Positions 35,956 through 44,450 of a stretch of 64,000 nucleotides of DNA are shown one piece after another. Origin of the DNA: Spiribacter halobius (lineage in GTDB: Bacteria; Pseudomonadota; Gammaproteobacteria; Nitrococcales; Nitrococcaceae); the NCBI RefSeq assembly GCF_020883455.1, contig NZ_CP086615.1:2914001-2978000 (forward strand). The letters run 5' to 3'. The notes beneath the pieces were generated by a model. The model did not search any database. It saw only the letters and a program-made list of their open reading frames with translations, and was not told the DNA's origin. The position numbers and the translations under genes are program-made. Positions within the stretch are counted from its first letter, which is position 1, and each line of letters begins with the position of its first letter.

Positions 35956-36146
35956 CGCTCGGCCCACTCCAGGCGGCGGAGAGGCGCGGTCGAGTCGCTC
36001 ATCCTCACCTCGGCGGTATCATCGTAGAGGCCGGCCAGGCGAAAGGGGCGCGGATCGCCAGGCGCGTACGCCGGCGTGAAGTACTGACGATAGGCGCGGG
36101 TGAGCGTCGAGCCTCCGTTGCGCTCACGATGGCGATGCTGCTTCAT
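35952..36146 (-). CDS. Hypothetical small cargo protein (64 aa)
   Basis: MKQHRHRERNGGSTLTRAYR, basic N-terminus, then YFTPAYAPGDPRPFRLAGLY. No family recognised. Its stop overlaps the start of the 309-aa protein (ATGA), so the two are probably one functional unit. Confidence 0.65.
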   Translation of the reverse strand: MKQHRHRERNGGSTLTRAYRQYFTPAYAPGDPRPFRLAGLYDDTAEVRMSDSTAPLRRLEWAER

Positions 36147-36184
36147 GCCTCTACTCCCGCCGCCTGCGCTCGCGCCCGGCCCGA

Positions 36185-36212
36185 GCTATCGGATCCGGGC
36201 GACGGGGGACAA
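36185..36212 (-). promoter_or_regulatory. Possible promoter of the 35-36 kb cargo pair
   Basis: On the minus strand TTGTCC (36207-36212), 16-bp spacer, GATAGC (36185-36190), 39 bp before the 64-aa gene and just after a terminator-like structure. The -10 is poor; the arrangement, rather than the match, argues for it. Confidence 0.35.
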
Positions 36213-36239
36213 GTTACCCTACCCGTACCTCGGAGCGAA

Positions 36240-36288
36240 AACGGGGTCGCGACCGAAGGTCGCCGTTGCAGACGACCGGGACCCCGTT
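36240..36288 (-). terminator. Terminator-like structure before the cargo pair
   Basis: On the minus strand ACGGGGTC...GACCCCGT is followed by TTTTCG; inside the loop is a second hairpin GCGACC-TTC-GGTCGC. It would end head-gene transcription and isolate the cargo genes. Confidence 0.5.
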
Positions 36289-36324
36289 GCAAACCCGTTG
36301 CAAAAGCCGCCCAGTCGTTGCAAA
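36264..36324. repeat. CGTTGCA(AA) direct repeats
   Basis: CGTTGCA at 36264, and CGTTGCAAA at 36285, 36296 and 36316, within 61 bp of the 255-bp gap upstream of the cargo pair. Could be a regulator-binding array. The rest of the gap (36147-36401) holds only the terminator- and promoter-like elements listed. Confidence 0.45.
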
Positions 36325-36401
36325 GGATCGACCCTAAGCCTGGGTGCCGGAAACGGGAGATCGTCGCTCACAGCGCCTCTCCGTGGCTCGCTCCACCGCG
36401 C

Positions 36402-36845
36402 TCAGCTGAGCGGCTCGCCGAGGTAGGCGAGCAGGGTCTCCACGGCGTGGCGCTCGTCGCCCTCCGAGAGCCCGAGCCAGGGGCGGGCGGGGATGCCCCG
36501 CTCGGGGTCGCCGAAGTGGTGGGTGGCGCCGTAGACGCGGTCGGTGCCGAACTCGAGCTCCTGCGGCCCGGCATCATAGCGCAGGGTGTCGCGCAGGTAG
36601 GTGTTGAGCACCAGGATCTCGTCCTGGCGTCGGGGCTTGCGCGCGCGGTAGTCCTCGGAGAGCGGCTTCCAGGGCTCACCCGCCGGGGAGACCTGCTGGT
36701 CGAAGCGCTCGCGGTGGGAGAGCTGCAGGTCCTCGCCGATGGCGCGCATCGCGGGTGTGGCATCACCGGCGCGCTGCTCGAGCGCCCGCAGGGCGCGGCG
36801 CACGCGCTCGTCCTCGATGCGGTGCTGGAGGGTGACGCCGGCCAT
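36402..36845 (-). CDS. Virion morphogenesis protein (Mu gpG-like)
   Basis: 147 aa. MAGVTLQHRIEDERVRRALR, PWKPLSEDYRARKPRRQDEI, LVLNTYLRDTLRYDAGPQEL and FGDPERGIPARPWLGLSEGD match the phage tail-completion/virion morphogenesis family. ATG at 36845. Confidence 0.92.
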   Translation of the reverse strand: MAGVTLQHRIEDERVRRALRALEQRAGDATPAMRAIGEDLQLSHRERFDQQVSPAGEPWKPLSEDYRARKPRRQDEILVLNTYLRDTLRYDAGPQELEFGTDRVYGATHHFGDPERGIPARPWLGLSEGDERHAVETLLAYLGEPLS

Positions 36846-36949
36846 GCCAATCTCCTATACTGTCCTCAGCCTATCGCGCGGGCAGTCCCCGCCCGGACCA
36901 CCAATCCCACGCGCGAGGCGGCCACGGTGGGGCGGCGCCGTGGCTTTAC

Positions 36950-38200
36950 TCATTCCGGCCCGCGCCGGTAGAGCCGCACCCCCCGCCGGAACGCCTCCAC
37001 ATCGGCGTCGTCCTGCTCGCCCTCCGACTGGAAGGTGGTCACGCCCGACCAGCCGTCGCGCCCCCACTCGAAGACCGCCACACCAGGCTGGTCGCGGCCG
37101 GGGACGCGGAAGCGCGCCACGTAGCGCCGGCGCACCACCGGGCGCGCGGCCGCCCCGTGCCACTCGGCGGCGACCCAGATCTCGTCGGGGTCACGGATCG
37201 CCTGGGCGAGCATCGGCAGGTAGCGCTCGCGACCGCGCTTCAGCACCTTCCAGCGCCCGCGGGCGTTGCGAAACAGCGCCTCGGAGAGCATCAGCGGCTC
37301 GCCGAGCGCGTCGCGGTACACCGCCGGGCGCTCCAGGTCCGCCCCGAAGCTGGAGAGGAAGCTGCGCACGTAGGCCTCGGGGTCGAGCCCCTCCTCGAGG
37401 AGCTCGCCCTGGTAGGCGCGCGGCGCCGGGAGCTCGTCGCGCGCCCGGCGCGGCGGGAACAGCCGCTCGGGCTCGCTGCGCAGCGGCTCATCGAGCTGCG
37501 GCGGGGTCACGCCGCGGATCCGGCTCGCCCCCGGGCGGTGCTCGAAGCCCGGGTCGATGCCCTTCGGCACGCGCACCGTACGCGGGCTCGGCCCGTTCTG
37601 GCCGACGGTCTTCTCCTCCCAGTCGATCTCCGGGCCCTGCTCGGAGACCTCGAGCCCCCGCCGGCGCGCCTCCTCCGCGGAGATCGCGTACTTCTTGCAC
37701 TTGCACCCCCAGCCGTTCTTCGGCGACCACGTTTCCCACCAGGGATCGTCCAGCGGCACGACGCGGCCGTCGTGCGCCAGGTGCTCGGGGCGCGGATCCT
37801 CGCTGCCGCCGTGGCGGTAGAGCCCGTAGGGGCGCTGGCGCCGGAGCTCTGGGTCGGCCATCTGCGCCTCGCGCCCGGCGTGGTAGCTCTGCAGGAGGTT
37901 GGTCTCGTAGATCACCCGCGATCGCCAGCCGCGCTTGCCCTTGTAGGCCCAGCCGTGGCGCTCGACGATGGCGTCGAAGTCCTTGCGGAAGTCGGCGAGG
38001 GTCCTGCCCTCCTCGACCATGCGCTGGATCGAGCGCTGGAAGTCCTCGACGATCGCCATGCGGTTGGCGCCGGCGACGACGAAGGCGTGGTCGTGCTCGC
38101 GGCCGTAGACGTCCGTCCAGGCGCGGGTGGGCAGCGCGACCTTCTCGCGAAGGAACTCGATCTGCTCGCGGAAGGGCAGAGAGCCGTACTGGACCGCCAT
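36950..38200 (-). CDS. Head morphogenesis protein (Mu gp30/F) fused to a PBECR-type nuclease domain
   Basis: 416 aa. N-terminal SPP1 gp7-like domain (about 1-190): FREQIEFLREKVALPTRAWT, VVAGANRMAIVEDFQRSIQR, and GWGCKCKKYAIS. The C-terminal about 140 residues (YRDALGEPLMLSEALF, MLAQAIRDPDEIWVAAEW, RRRYVARF, VAVFEWGRDGWSGVTTFQSE) resemble phage Barnase-EndoU-ColicinE5/D-RelE-like nuclease domains found on the same phage proteins. The domain call is by pattern only. 1 base from the portal stop. Confidence 0.85.
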   Translation of the reverse strand: MAVQYGSLPFREQIEFLREKVALPTRAWTDVYGREHDHAFVVAGANRMAIVEDFQRSIQRMVEEGRTLADFRKDFDAIVERHGWAYKGKRGWRSRVIYETNLLQSYHAGREAQMADPELRRQRPYGLYRHGGSEDPRPEHLAHDGRVVPLDDPWWETWSPKNGWGCKCKKYAISAEEARRRGLEVSEQGPEIDWEEKTVGQNGPSPRTVRVPKGIDPGFEHRPGASRIRGVTPPQLDEPLRSEPERLFPPRRARDELPAPRAYQGELLEEGLDPEAYVRSFLSSFGADLERPAVYRDALGEPLMLSEALFRNARGRWKVLKRGRERYLPMLAQAIRDPDEIWVAAEWHGAAARPVVRRRYVARFRVPGRDQPGVAVFEWGRDGWSGVTTFQSEGEQDDADVEAFRRGVRLYRRGPE

Positions 38201-38201
38201 C

Positions 38202-39656
38202 TCAGCCTGCCTCCTCGAGGAGATCGTAACGGCCGGCCAGCTGGGCGGCGGCGAGTGCATCGCCCATCACCTCGGCCCAGTCGTCGACGGGCAGCTCGCT
38301 CATCCGCTCGACGAGCCGCGCCTGCAGATCCTCGAGGTTCTCGGCCTGGTCGACGATCTCCCGGATCGCCTCGATGACGGCCTCCTCGCGCGGCTGCGCG
38401 TCCTCCTCCAGGCGCTCGAGCTGCGCGGCCTGCTCCTCGCCGTCGGCGGTCGGCTCGTCCTCGGCAAAGGCCGCGCCCCCGCCGGCGCCGAGCGCAGGCC
38501 GCGGCGCGGGCTCCCACTCGTCGCCGTAGTGCTCTCGGATGTAGCGCAGCGTCGGGCGGTAGCCGAGGCGGGCCACGCGCTCGTCGCGCTCGGCGAGGCG
38601 GTTGAGATCCTCGGGCTCCTCGGTGATGCGCCACACCCGCGGCGGCCGGGCGCTCGGGTAGTTCCACTCGGTGAGCCAGCGCGCGATCTGGCGGTTGAAG
38701 CTCTCGCAGACGACGTCGGCGTCAGCCTTGATGATGTCCGCGCGCACGTCCTGCTGGGCGTCGTCGGCGCCGAGCCGCCCCGGGGTGCCCTCGACGGTCG
38801 CCACCTGGCCGAGGATCACCTTGGCGATAGCCGCGTTCATGCGGTCATAAAGGGCCGTGTAATCGGCCGTGCCGGAGCGCGCCGCCTCGATGAGCTCGAT
38901 CTCCATGTCCTCGGGGGTTACCACGCCGGTGTCGGTGTGGATCGCCCGCAGGGCGTCGAGGAGCTTCTGCTTCTCCGCCTCGGTGGCGCCCTTGCCGAAC
39001 TTGCCGTGCGCGGTGGGCTGGCCGAACTTGTCGAGGAACTTCAGCCACAGCCGGATCCCTGAGCGCTTGAAGAACACCGGCCAGTAGAGCCAGTGGCCGA
39101 GGCCGAGGCCGTAGGGCTCGTCGTCGTGATCGGCGCCGGTGCGGAAGGTCCAGAACTTGCGATCGGGCAGGAGCTCGCCGAGGGGCTGGCTCATGGTCCG
39201 CAGCCGCAGCCGGCCCTCGCCGTCGAAGCCGAAGCGCCGCCGGTCGCGCACCAGAATCTGGTCCAGCGCCACCTGGGTGCCGTCGCGCACCCACATCGGC
39301 TCGGCGACGGCGAAGCCGTAGAAGATGCCGAAGAGCATCTGCTCGGTGACCCGGTCCCAGCCGATGTGGCGCAGCTGCTCGCGGAGCATCTCGGCGGCGG
39401 CCTTGTCCTGGCGGCGGCTGCCGCCGGCCTCGACCTCCCACTCGGCGGAGACCACCGCGCGCTGGCGCTGGCCCCAGGCGGTCTTCACCTGGTCGTCGCG
39501 GTAGAGCTCGCGGTAGAGGGTGAGATCCCCGCCGCCGCGGGTGAGCAGGACGGTGTCCTGCGGCTGCATGAGCTCGAGCGGGCCGACGTAGCCGCGGGTG
39601 ATGTCGCGGCCGTCCTGGGTGCTCGCAATCTCGCGCGTCTCGGGTGCCTTGGCCAT
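38202..39656 (-). CDS. Portal protein (DUF935, Mu gp29)
   Basis: 484 aa. DITRGYVGPLELMQPQDTVL, YRELYRDDQVKTAWGQRQRA, WRRI-less but DUF935-typical FGIFYGFAVAEPMWVRDGTQ, and HWLYWPVFFKRSGIRLWLKF. Forms the dodecameric entry for DNA. Follows the terminase gene with a 3-base gap. Acidic C-terminus. Confidence 0.93.
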   Translation of the reverse strand: MAKAPETREIASTQDGRDITRGYVGPLELMQPQDTVLLTRGGGDLTLYRELYRDDQVKTAWGQRQRAVVSAEWEVEAGGSRRQDKAAAEMLREQLRHIGWDRVTEQMLFGIFYGFAVAEPMWVRDGTQVALDQILVRDRRRFGFDGEGRLRLRTMSQPLGELLPDRKFWTFRTGADHDDEPYGLGLGHWLYWPVFFKRSGIRLWLKFLDKFGQPTAHGKFGKGATEAEKQKLLDALRAIHTDTGVVTPEDMEIELIEAARSGTADYTALYDRMNAAIAKVILGQVATVEGTPGRLGADDAQQDVRADIIKADADVVCESFNRQIARWLTEWNYPSARPPRVWRITEEPEDLNRLAERDERVARLGYRPTLRYIREHYGDEWEPAPRPALGAGGGAAFAEDEPTADGEEQAAQLERLEEDAQPREEAVIEAIREIVDQAENLEDLQARLVERMSELPVDDWAEVMGDALAAAQLAGRYDLLEEAG

Positions 39657-39659
39657 CGC

Positions 39660-41189
39660 CTAGAATCCTCCGGTGTCCACGCCGCCGCCGACCGCGCCCC
39701 AGCCGGTGGCGTGCGCGCGGTAGTCGGGCGCCTCCTCGGCGTCGATCCCCGCGCGGGTGATGCCGGTGGCGCGGTAGTCGATCGGTGCACTCTCGCTGCG
39801 GCTCGCCGCGTAGGCGAGCGCACAGGCGACCGCGGCGTCGCCGTGGCGCTCGCCGGCGCCGCCGCCGGTGTTGCTCCTGGGCAGGCGCGGCACGCCGTTG
39901 ACGAGCCGCAGCGCGCGGTGGTCCTCGAGCACGTCGTCGTGCTGGGGGATGGTGATCGTGCCGTCCTCGAAGGCCGCCTTGTAGGGCGGCATGTTCTCGC
40001 GGTACCAGGACTCGCTGAACATCACCTGCTCCACCAGGCTGCCCCAGTGGTCGTGGGCGGACTCGGCGATGTAGCTGCCGTTGCCGGTGGCGTCGATCTT
40101 CACCCCGGAGAGGCGCGGCAGCCGGTCGCCGAGCGCGAAGAGCACCTGCTCCTGCTGCTTGTGCGGGACGTTGCGCAGCTCCACCAGGAGCGGGACCGTG
40201 CGATGCAGCGTCGCCCCGATCTCCATCGGCGCGAGCACGGAGAGGTGCCCGGAGCGGGCGAAGTCCATGCCGAGCACGTGGCGGCGGCTGCGGTCGAGGC
40301 CGGCGAGCAGGGGCAGGAGCTCGTCGCGGATCCAGTCCTCCATCTGCACCGCGCGGCTTGGCTCGGGCGCGGTGTTGAAGGCGCGGTCGCCCTCGAAGCG
40401 GATCACCGGCGCCTCGGCCATGCGCGGCTCCACCAGCGAGCGCGGCAGGTAGGCGCCGCCGCCCATCGCCGGCACGCAGAAGAGCTCCTCGGCCTCGTTC
40501 GGGCGGTAGCGCCGGATGAGAGCCTCCCGCCAATCGCGCTCCGCCTCGGCACTCCAGGGGCGCCCGGTCACCTGGCAGATGCGCTGGTAGAGCCCGTCGG
40601 CGAGGGCATCGTCAAGCGTCACCCGGTGCAGGGCGTAGTCCTGTCGCCCGGCGCGGATGTCGGTGACTAGCTGGTTGAACGGGTTCTCCTCGCCGTTGTG
40701 CGTGGAGATGATGTGCACCGCACCGCCCCACATGGTCATGGCGAGCGCGGCCTTGAGCAGCTCCTCGAGGTCGTCGACGAAGGCCGCCTCGTCGATCACC
40801 AGTCGCTCGCCCGGGCGGCCCTTGGAGCGCAGGTTGCGCGGGTTGCTCGAGAAGGTCTGGATCTGGTGGCCGCTGTCGAACTTGATGACGAAGGTGAGGA
40901 TCTGGCGGTCGCCCTGCTCGAGCACCGACTCCTGGATCTCGCCCGCCGCGGCCTGGAAGGCGCGCGCCCACTGCGCGCAGTCCTGGATGAAGCCCGCGGT
41001 CATCTCCTTGTCGTAGGAGATGTAGTAGACGTTGGCGCCGCCGGCGGCCGCGGCGTGCAGCACGGCATCCGCCGCCTCGGCGTAGGAGAGGCCGATCCGG
41101 CGGCTCTTCTCGATGACCTTGACCGCCGAGCGGTCCTCCACCCAGCGGCTCTGGTAGGGCAGCAGGATCGCCGCGTCGCCGGCGGCCAT
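39660..41189 (-). CDS. Terminase large subunit (Mu gp28)
   Basis: 509 aa DNA-packaging motor. Degenerate Walker A EKSRRIGLSYAEA (27-39), Walker B RLVIDEAAF (129-137) with Asp133-Glu134, coupling motif IISTHNGEENPF, and the RNase-H-like nuclease domain with GMDFARSG (307-314) and KIDATGNGSY. Starts where the gp27 stop ends. Confidence 0.95.
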   Translation of the reverse strand: MAAGDAAILLPYQSRWVEDRSAVKVIEKSRRIGLSYAEAADAVLHAAAAGGANVYYISYDKEMTAGFIQDCAQWARAFQAAAGEIQESVLEQGDRQILTFVIKFDSGHQIQTFSSNPRNLRSKGRPGERLVIDEAAFVDDLEELLKAALAMTMWGGAVHIISTHNGEENPFNQLVTDIRAGRQDYALHRVTLDDALADGLYQRICQVTGRPWSAEAERDWREALIRRYRPNEAEELFCVPAMGGGAYLPRSLVEPRMAEAPVIRFEGDRAFNTAPEPSRAVQMEDWIRDELLPLLAGLDRSRRHVLGMDFARSGHLSVLAPMEIGATLHRTVPLLVELRNVPHKQQEQVLFALGDRLPRLSGVKIDATGNGSYIAESAHDHWGSLVEQVMFSESWYRENMPPYKAAFEDGTITIPQHDDVLEDHRALRLVNGVPRLPRSNTGGGAGERHGDAAVACALAYAASRSESAPIDYRATGITRAGIDAEEAPDYRAHATGWGAVGGGVDTGGF

Positions 41190-41767
41190 CAGAGCCCCTT
41201 GAGGATGGCGTCACGCATGGCGGCCACGCCCTCGTCGGAGAGCCCGGCGCGGCGGCCGGCCTGCTCGGCGGCCTCGGCGGCCTGCTCCGCGGCCTCCTCG
41301 CGGGCCTGGCGGCGGATCTCCGCCTCGCGCTTGACGTTCTCGCTGGAGGCCTTCTCCAGGCGCGCGGCGGTGAGTGCGAGGTCCTTCAGCATGTCGATGG
41401 TGCCGGGCAGGGTCTCGGCGTCGAGCTCGCCCTCCTGGAGCTTCAGGGAGACGTCGAAGGTGAGCGAGCGCACGAGCTGGTTGATGAGGTTGCCCATCTC
41501 CCCCTCGGGGCGGGCGCCGAGTTTGCCGATCCACATGTCGGCGACCTCGCGGGCCTCGCGCATCTTCTGCCCGACCGCCTCCATGCGCACGGCGTAGCGG
41601 TTGAGGCTCGACTTCGAGAGCCGCTCCTCGTGCCCCTCGCGCTCGAGGATCTCGTTGATCTGGCGGGTCGCTTCCAGCTGTGTCACGCGCGGATCCCTCA
41701 GCAGCTCGTGGAGCTTCTCGCGGACATCGTCCGGCAGGCGGTCGATGGTCGAGGGGCGGCGGGCCAT
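41189..41767 (-). CDS. DUF3486 / small terminase-like protein (Mu gp27)
   Basis: 192 aa. MARRPSTIDRLPDDVREKLH, SKSSLNRYAVRMEAVGQKMR and FDVSLKLQEGELDAETLP are diagnostic of gp27. C-terminal half is an Ala/Glu coiled coil. It precedes gp28 as in Mu and probably acts as the small terminase. Confidence 0.93.
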   Translation of the reverse strand: MARRPSTIDRLPDDVREKLHELLRDPRVTQLEATRQINEILEREGHEERLSKSSLNRYAVRMEAVGQKMREAREVADMWIGKLGARPEGEMGNLINQLVRSLTFDVSLKLQEGELDAETLPGTIDMLKDLALTAARLEKASSENVKREAEIRRQAREEAAEQAAEAAEQAGRRAGLSDEGVAAMRDAILKGL

Positions 41768-41913
41768 CAGTGCAGCCTCCAGAGCACGTAAAGCACCGCG
41801 GCCGCGAGCACGGGCGGCCGGGTGGCGAGCCAGTAGGCACCCCACACCAGCGCCCCGGGGGAGAGCACGAGGGCGCAGCCGGTGAGCAGCAGCAGGTCGC
41901 GCAGCGTCTTCAT
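41767..41913 (-). CDS. Small two-segment membrane protein (48 aa)
   Basis: MKTLRDLLLLTGCALVLSPG, with hydrophobic segments at about 7-30 and 34-46. The ATG at 41913 lies 3 bases after the upstream stop and its stop shares a base with gp27's start, so it is embedded in the operon. Short hydrophobic genes here in Mu-like phages may be spanin or holin accessories; unproven. Confidence 0.6.
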   Translation of the reverse strand: MKTLRDLLLLTGCALVLSPGALVWGAYWLATRPPVLAAAVLYVLWRLH

Positions 41914-41916
41914 GGC

Positions 41917-42213
41917 TCAGCCTCCCGGGCGCGGGCGGGCGACGCCGGGGACACGCGCGGCGCCGGTGGCCACGTCCTCGCCGCGGGGGGTGAGGCTCGC
42001 CACCTGGACGCCGGAGCTCTCCTCGAGCTCGATCAAGCCCTGCTCCGCGAGCCAGGCGAGCTGGCTGCGCAGGGCGTCGCGCGAGACGGCGTGGCCGAAG
42101 GCGCGCAGGACGCTGCGCAGGACGTGCTCGTTGTGGCTGTAGCCGGCGTCCTCCTCGAGGGCCTGCAGGATTACCAGCCGCTGGTCCCGCGCGGCATGCT
42201 CGCTGAAGCTCAT
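41917..42213 (-). CDS. ArsR-like winged-helix phage protein (Mu gp26-like)
   Basis: 98 aa. RLVILQALEEDAGYSHNEHV, FGHAVSRDALRSQLAWLAEQ, GLIELEESSGVQVASLTPRG: the winged-helix protein found upstream of gp27 in Mu-like phages. Overlaps the upstream gene by 4 bases. Confidence 0.85.
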   Translation of the reverse strand: MSFSEHAARDQRLVILQALEEDAGYSHNEHVLRSVLRAFGHAVSRDALRSQLAWLAEQGLIELEESSGVQVASLTPRGEDVATGAARVPGVARPRPGG

Positions 42214-42584
42214 TTGCTGTCACCCCCGGAGCGCTGGAGCAGGTATTCGCTGATCATGGAGAGCTGATGGGCGATGGATCTCACTTCGCCCGTCATCTGG
42301 CGCATGTCCTGGCTGACGGTGTTGAGCCGCTCGTAGACCCGGCCGAGGTCGTGGTGCGTCGGCACGCTGGCGAGCTGCGACTCCGCGACGTCCACCCGGC
42401 GCTCGACGCTGATCACCCGGTCCCGCACACGGTCGATGCCGTCGCTCGCGCGGGTATCGACGTCGGCGATGGCGGCGGTGTTGGCCTTGCTCTTCTGGAC
42501 CAGGTGGGTGTAGAGGCCGAGCATCCCGAGGCCGGCGAGCTGCAGCGCATCCATCCAGAAGCGCATGGCGCCGTAGTCGATCAC
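42210..42584 (-). CDS. DUF2730-like phage protein (Mu gp25 position)
   Basis: 124 aa from a GTG overlapping the zinc-finger gene stop. One hydrophobic segment (about 8-24, FWMDALQLAGLGMLGLYTH) then a coiled coil (RASDGIDRVRDRVISVERRV ... QMTGEVRSIAHQLSMI). Topology fits DUF2730 and a lysis/spanin-like role is possible. An ATG at 42566 is an alternative start. Confidence 0.75.
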   Translation of the reverse strand: MIDYGAMRFWMDALQLAGLGMLGLYTHLVQKSKANTAAIADVDTRASDGIDRVRDRVISVERRVDVAESQLASVPTHHDLGRVYERLNTVSQDMRQMTGEVRSIAHQLSMISEYLLQRSGGDSK

Positions 42585-42826
42585 GCCTTCCACTGTCGCC
42601 TCCGTCGCTCGTGATCGGTCGCGCACTCCAGGCAGCGCACCGCGCGCGGCTGCGCGTCGATGCGCCGCGGGTCGATGACCTCGGCGCAGTCCAGGCAGTA
42701 GCGCACGCCGCGGTACTCGCGGGGGCGCTCGCTGCGGTCGGCGCGGATCGCCTCGAGTGCGGCCTCCCGCTCGGCCTGGGCCAGCGCCTCCGCGCGCTCG
42801 TAGTCGCGCTCGGTGAAGTCCGCCAC
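42581..42826 (-). CDS. TraR/DksA-type zinc-finger protein
   Basis: 81 aa. C4 zinc finger CLDC (44-47) and CLEC (65-68) with RYCLDCAEVIDPRRIDAQP, as in phage TraR proteins that bind the RNA polymerase secondary channel. N-terminal helix YERAEALAQAEREAALEAIR. GTG start overlaps the preceding stop by one base. Confidence 0.88.
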   Translation of the reverse strand: MADFTERDYERAEALAQAEREAALEAIRADRSERPREYRGVRYCLDCAEVIDPRRIDAQPRAVRCLECATDHERRRRQWKA

Positions 42827-43062
42827 TAGCCCCTCCGGTTCGCCCGGCGCGCCTGGCGGGCGGCCTTGGCCTTCGCGCGCGCCCGGCGCTTGCGGTAGGT
42901 GGGTTTCGTCGGCTTGGACCAGGTCGCAGGCCGCGGCGCCTGCCGGCGGCGGCGCGGCTCCGCGGCCGGGAAGAGCATCGGCCGGAGCACCCGCGCCGGG
43001 CCGGACTCCGCGCCCTGGAGCGCTTCCAGGGCCTCGTGCGAGAGGTTGTGCTGCGCCATCAT
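42826..43062 (-). CDS. Small basic hypothetical protein (78 aa)
   Basis: Starts MMAQHNLSHEALEALQGAES; C-terminal half is strongly Lys/Arg-rich (TYRKRRARAKAKAARQARRA). ATGA overlap with the holin stop. Unrecognised; nucleic-acid binding is plausible from charge alone. Confidence 0.6.
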   Translation of the reverse strand: MMAQHNLSHEALEALQGAESGPARVLRPMLFPAAEPRRRRQAPRPATWSKPTKPTYRKRRARAKAKAARQARRANRRG

Positions 43063-43631
43063 CCCTTCGCTCCGGTGAATCGGTCGGCGATCCGCTCCAG
43101 CGCCCCGCGGCCGTCCTGGCCTGCGCGCACGCGCTTGTCGCGGGAGCGGGCGGAGACGTTGATGCCGAGCACCGCAAGCGCGATGCCCCACATGGGCGTG
43201 AGCGCGGTGATGGCCTCGATGAGATCCGCAGCGTTGCCGGGGCTCGCCACCATCGCGTAGACGATGCCGCCGGTCTGCAGCGTCCAGGTGAGCGAGGCGA
43301 CGTAGCCGAACATCGGCCGCCAGCGGCGCACGAAGGCGTCGTCCGCCTGCGCCTCGGCGCGCATGGTCTGGTTGACCTGGGCGAGCCGCGCGGTCTCGGC
43401 CTCGAGCGTCATGCGCCGGAGCGAGCGCTGGTGCTCCTGCTCGAGCTGGCGCAGCTTGGCGACTGCGGCCGGATCCGTCTCGATGGCGCGGGCCACCTGG
43501 TCGGGATCCTCCTCCACGCCGAGCGCGCCGGCGATGAGGCTGCCGACGGCACCGCCGGCGGGGCCGCCGAGCGCCCCGCCGAGCAGCGGCGCGGCCTTGG
43601 CCACCGCGCCCTTGATGCTCTCCCAGTTCAT
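43059..43631 (-). CDS. 3TM-type holin
   Basis: 190 aa. Hydrophobic segments at about 16-38 (LGGALGGPAGGAVGSLIAGA), 105-128 (FGYVASLTWTLQTGGIVYAM) and 140-160 (LTPMWGIALAVLGINVSA) with RRWRPMFGY before the second: the GTA_holin_3TM pattern. Adjacent lysozyme supports a lysis cassette. Confidence 0.88.
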   Translation of the reverse strand: MNWESIKGAVAKAAPLLGGALGGPAGGAVGSLIAGALGVEEDPDQVARAIETDPAAVAKLRQLEQEHQRSLRRMTLEAETARLAQVNQTMRAEAQADDAFVRRWRPMFGYVASLTWTLQTGGIVYAMVASPGNAADLIEAITALTPMWGIALAVLGINVSARSRDKRVRAGQDGRGALERIADRFTGAKG

Positions 43632-43936
43632 GCGTCGATCCTCCGGCCGACCTTGAAGCCCCATAGGGGCGGCTCGTCCTCGCCGTGGACGGAGACCCAG
43701 GCGAGGAACCAGATCCAGTCGAGCACGCAGTCGAGCAGCGTCAGCGGCCGCCACTTCGTGCAAACGGCCGCGCCCTCCGGCTCCTCGAACGCGAACCAGC
43801 ACGGGACGAGGCCGTAGATGCGTGCGTGATGGGTGTAGCCCGAGCGCAGCGCCCGGCTCGCCGGCACGATGCCGAGCCAGCCGAGGACGCGCTCGCGCCG
43901 GCCTTGGGGCGCGGTGAGCGTGACCGGGGCGCTCAC
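43628..43936 (-). CDS. Hypothetical lysis-region protein (102 aa)
   Basis: GTG start overlaps the lysozyme stop. VSAPVTLTAPQGRRERVLGW; aromatic, weakly hydrophobic C-terminal part (LLDCVLDWIWFLAWVSVHG). Unrecognised; may sit in or at the membrane. Confidence 0.65.
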   Translation of the reverse strand: MSAPVTLTAPQGRRERVLGWLGIVPASRALRSGYTHHARIYGLVPCWFAFEEPEGAAVCTKWRPLTLLDCVLDWIWFLAWVSVHGEDEPPLWGFKVGRRIDA

Positions 43937-44439
43937 GCCGGCACCTCGCCGGTGTAGAGGAAGGCCTGCAGGCGCAGCAGCCGGTTGAACCACCCGCGCA
44001 GGAAGCGCTCCTGCGAGCTGTCGGCGACGACGATGCCGTGGTACTTGAGCGCGCGGCGGCCGAGGAGCTCTACGACGAGCACGCGCTCCGGCCAGGCCTC
44101 GACCGCAGCGAGGGTGCGCGGACCGATGATGCCGTCCACCGTGGCGCCCGCGGCACGCTGCAGCTGCCGGCACGCGGAGCCGACGCCGTGATTGACGGCG
44201 GCATCGAAGTGGGCGACACCGACCCCCGCGGGGAGCTCGTGGCAGCGGGCGGCGCGCCAGTAGTCGCGCTCGTAGAGGGCGCGGGCGTCGGCCTCGGTGA
44301 GGGTGTCGAGGTCGAGATCCGGGTAGGCGCGCTGGGAGATGCCGTACACGGTGTGCCCGCCGCGGTCGGCGGGGTCGTCGACCTCGCCGCCCTCGGCGGT
44401 GCGGATCCATTCCCAGGGGGTGTCGGGGAGCCTGCTCAT
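43933..44439 (-). CDS. Endolysin, glycoside hydrolase family 108
   Basis: 168 aa muramidase. Catalytic motif TAEGGEVDDPADRGGHTVYG (14-33) with Glu16; ALYERDYWRAARCHELPAGV; then the C-terminal peptidoglycan-binding part (VDGIIGPRTLAAVEAWPERV). No signal peptide seen, so export relies on the holin. First gene of the late region. Confidence 0.93.
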   Translation of the reverse strand: MSRLPDTPWEWIRTAEGGEVDDPADRGGHTVYGISQRAYPDLDLDTLTEADARALYERDYWRAARCHELPAGVGVAHFDAAVNHGVGSACRQLQRAAGATVDGIIGPRTLAAVEAWPERVLVVELLGRRALKYHGIVVADSSQERFLRGWFNRLLRLQAFLYTGEVPA

Positions 44440-44450
44440 GGCGTGCAGGC

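Noticed and set aside
36921-36944. GCCACGG...CCGTGGC hairpin between gp30 and G as a terminator
   Set aside because: The T-run follows it only on the plus strand, where there is no upstream gene.
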